Shown piece by piece: positions 63,667 through 64,000 of a stretch of DNA of 64,000 nt. The stretch spans positions 124,001 to 188,000 of the forward strand of contig LNEC01000022.1 in NCBI GenBank assembly GCA_001464035.1, written 5' to 3'. A model generated the notes under the pieces. That model was not told where the DNA came from. It did not search any database and worked only from the letters and a program-made list of their open reading frames with translations. Position 1 is the stretch's first letter. Every line of letters begins with the position of its first letter. The stretch is from Bradyrhizobiaceae bacterium Ga0074131 (GTDB lineage Bacteria; Pseudomonadota; Alphaproteobacteria; Rhizobiales; Xanthobacteraceae). Position numbers and translations under genes: made by a program.

Positions 63667-63720
63667 CGCGGAAGCCATGGCCAGCGCTGCGCGCGCGGCC
63701 AAAGCAAATATGCTACAAGA

Positions 63721-63741
63721 GGGCGGCCGTCAGGGCCGCCC
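63721..63741. terminator. GC hairpin after coxC
   Basis: GGGCGGCC (63721-63728) pairs with GGCCGCCC (63734-63741) with a five-nt loop, followed by TTTCGTTT. It could end the cox operon or lie in the leader of the DUF983 gene, which begins at 63772. Confidence 0.7.
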
Positions 63742-63771
63742 TTTCGTTTCGCCACGACGAAAGATCAAGAC

Positions 63772-64000
63772 ATGCTGGACGAGACGTTACCCACGGTGGC
63801 CCAGAGCGCGATGCGCGGCCTCGCCTGCAAATGTCCGCGCTGCGGCAAGGGCAAGCTGTACGCCGGATTTCTCAACCTGCGGCCGAACTGCGAGGCCTGC
63901 GGGCTCAACTATGCATTCATCGATACGGGCGATGGGCCCGCTATCTTCATCATCATGATCGCCGGCGCCATCGTGGTCGGCTGCGCCCTGATCGTGGAGA
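63772..64000 (+). CDS. DUF983 family membrane protein, cut by window edge
   Basis: At least 76 residues before the window ends. The N-terminal zinc-ribbon-like CKCPRCGKGKLYAGFL and a second pair NCEACGLNY are typical of DUF983 proteins, followed by the beginning of a membrane segment (AIFIIMIAGAIVVGCALIV). DUF983 genes commonly sit next to coxC in alphaproteobacteria; their function is unknown. The 3' end lies outside the window. Confidence 0.85.
   Translation, partial: MLDETLPTVAQSAMRGLACKCPRCGKGKLYAGFLNLRPNCEACGLNYAFIDTGDGPAIFIIMIAGAIVVGCALIVE

Overview
The window is a GC-rich, gene-dense stretch of an alphaproteobacterial chromosome, most likely from the Bradyrhizobium/Rhodopseudomonas group (Nitrobacteraceae). 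This placement is inference. It rests on a circularly permuted two-piece tmRNA, a class I lysyl-tRNA synthetase, a split cluster of ligase-associated repair genes, proteobacterial-type glutamate-cysteine ligase, TIGR02186/TauE and IalB proteins, and several families of dispersed palindromic repeats. I saw no complete insertion sequence, prophage, CRISPR array or tRNA gene.

Layout. 0-0.3 kb: the end of the permuted ssrA (tmRNA) gene, with the proteolysis tag read directly, and its terminator. 0.35-7.1 kb: RidA, an FAD-dependent dehydrogenase, a Clp-fold periplasmic protein, a SCO copper chaperone, an orphan solute-binding protein and LysRS-I. 7.2-10.6 kb: an efflux operon with one membrane fusion protein and two ABC-2 permeases but no ATPase. 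10.8-16.6 kb: class II aldolase, an S24 repressor-like regulator, DUF952-pyrD, an MBL hydrolase and a MATE exporter. 16.7-27.1 kb: the DNA repair set exonuclease-ligase (minus strand) and Lhr-type helicase-MPE endonuclease (plus strand). Its two halves are separated by a methyltransferase, an orphan branched-chain-type binding protein and a two-domain outer membrane barrel. 27.3-36.4 kb: dodecin, a TPR operon, a SARP-hydrolase fusion, an MddA-like methyltransferase with a quinone reductase, VOC, SDR and DUF2892 proteins. 36.4-37.3 kb: a disturbed stretch with a decayed copy of a tauE end. 37.3-42.7 kb: TIGR02186/TauE and a 1129-residue PodJ-like Sel1 protein. 42.8-49.4 kb: a PadR regulator with a clear operator, then fadE, a frameshifted thiolase and fadB. 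49.5-57.9 kb: an amino-acid-oxidase-like enzyme, GST/MarR with palindromic operators, gshA, a PAN protein, thioredoxin-CcdA, TldD and IalB. 58.3-64 kb: the aa3-type cytochrome c oxidase operon coxB-coxA-ctaB-small ORF-ctaG-coxC, then a DUF983 protein cut by the window edge.

How they work together. The cox operon holds two core subunits, subunit III, heme O synthase and the CuB chaperone, and the SCO gene at 3.8 kb probably serves the CuA site of the same enzyme. FadE, thiolase and FadB form a beta-oxidation module. GshA and the beta-class GST form a glutathione group. Exonuclease, ligase, helicase and MPE form one DNA-damage response set.

The most unusual signals are: (1) repeat-derived insertions inside both the ligase and the helicase genes of this repair set, the ligase copy holding a run of 24 G that throws the gene out of frame; (2) a thiolase gene broken by what looks like a 23-nt loss; (3) a roughly 37-nt sequence present in two distant intergenic regions; and (4) related TGCATAT operator boxes beside a PadR and a MarR gene. 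No wholly new multi-gene system was established.
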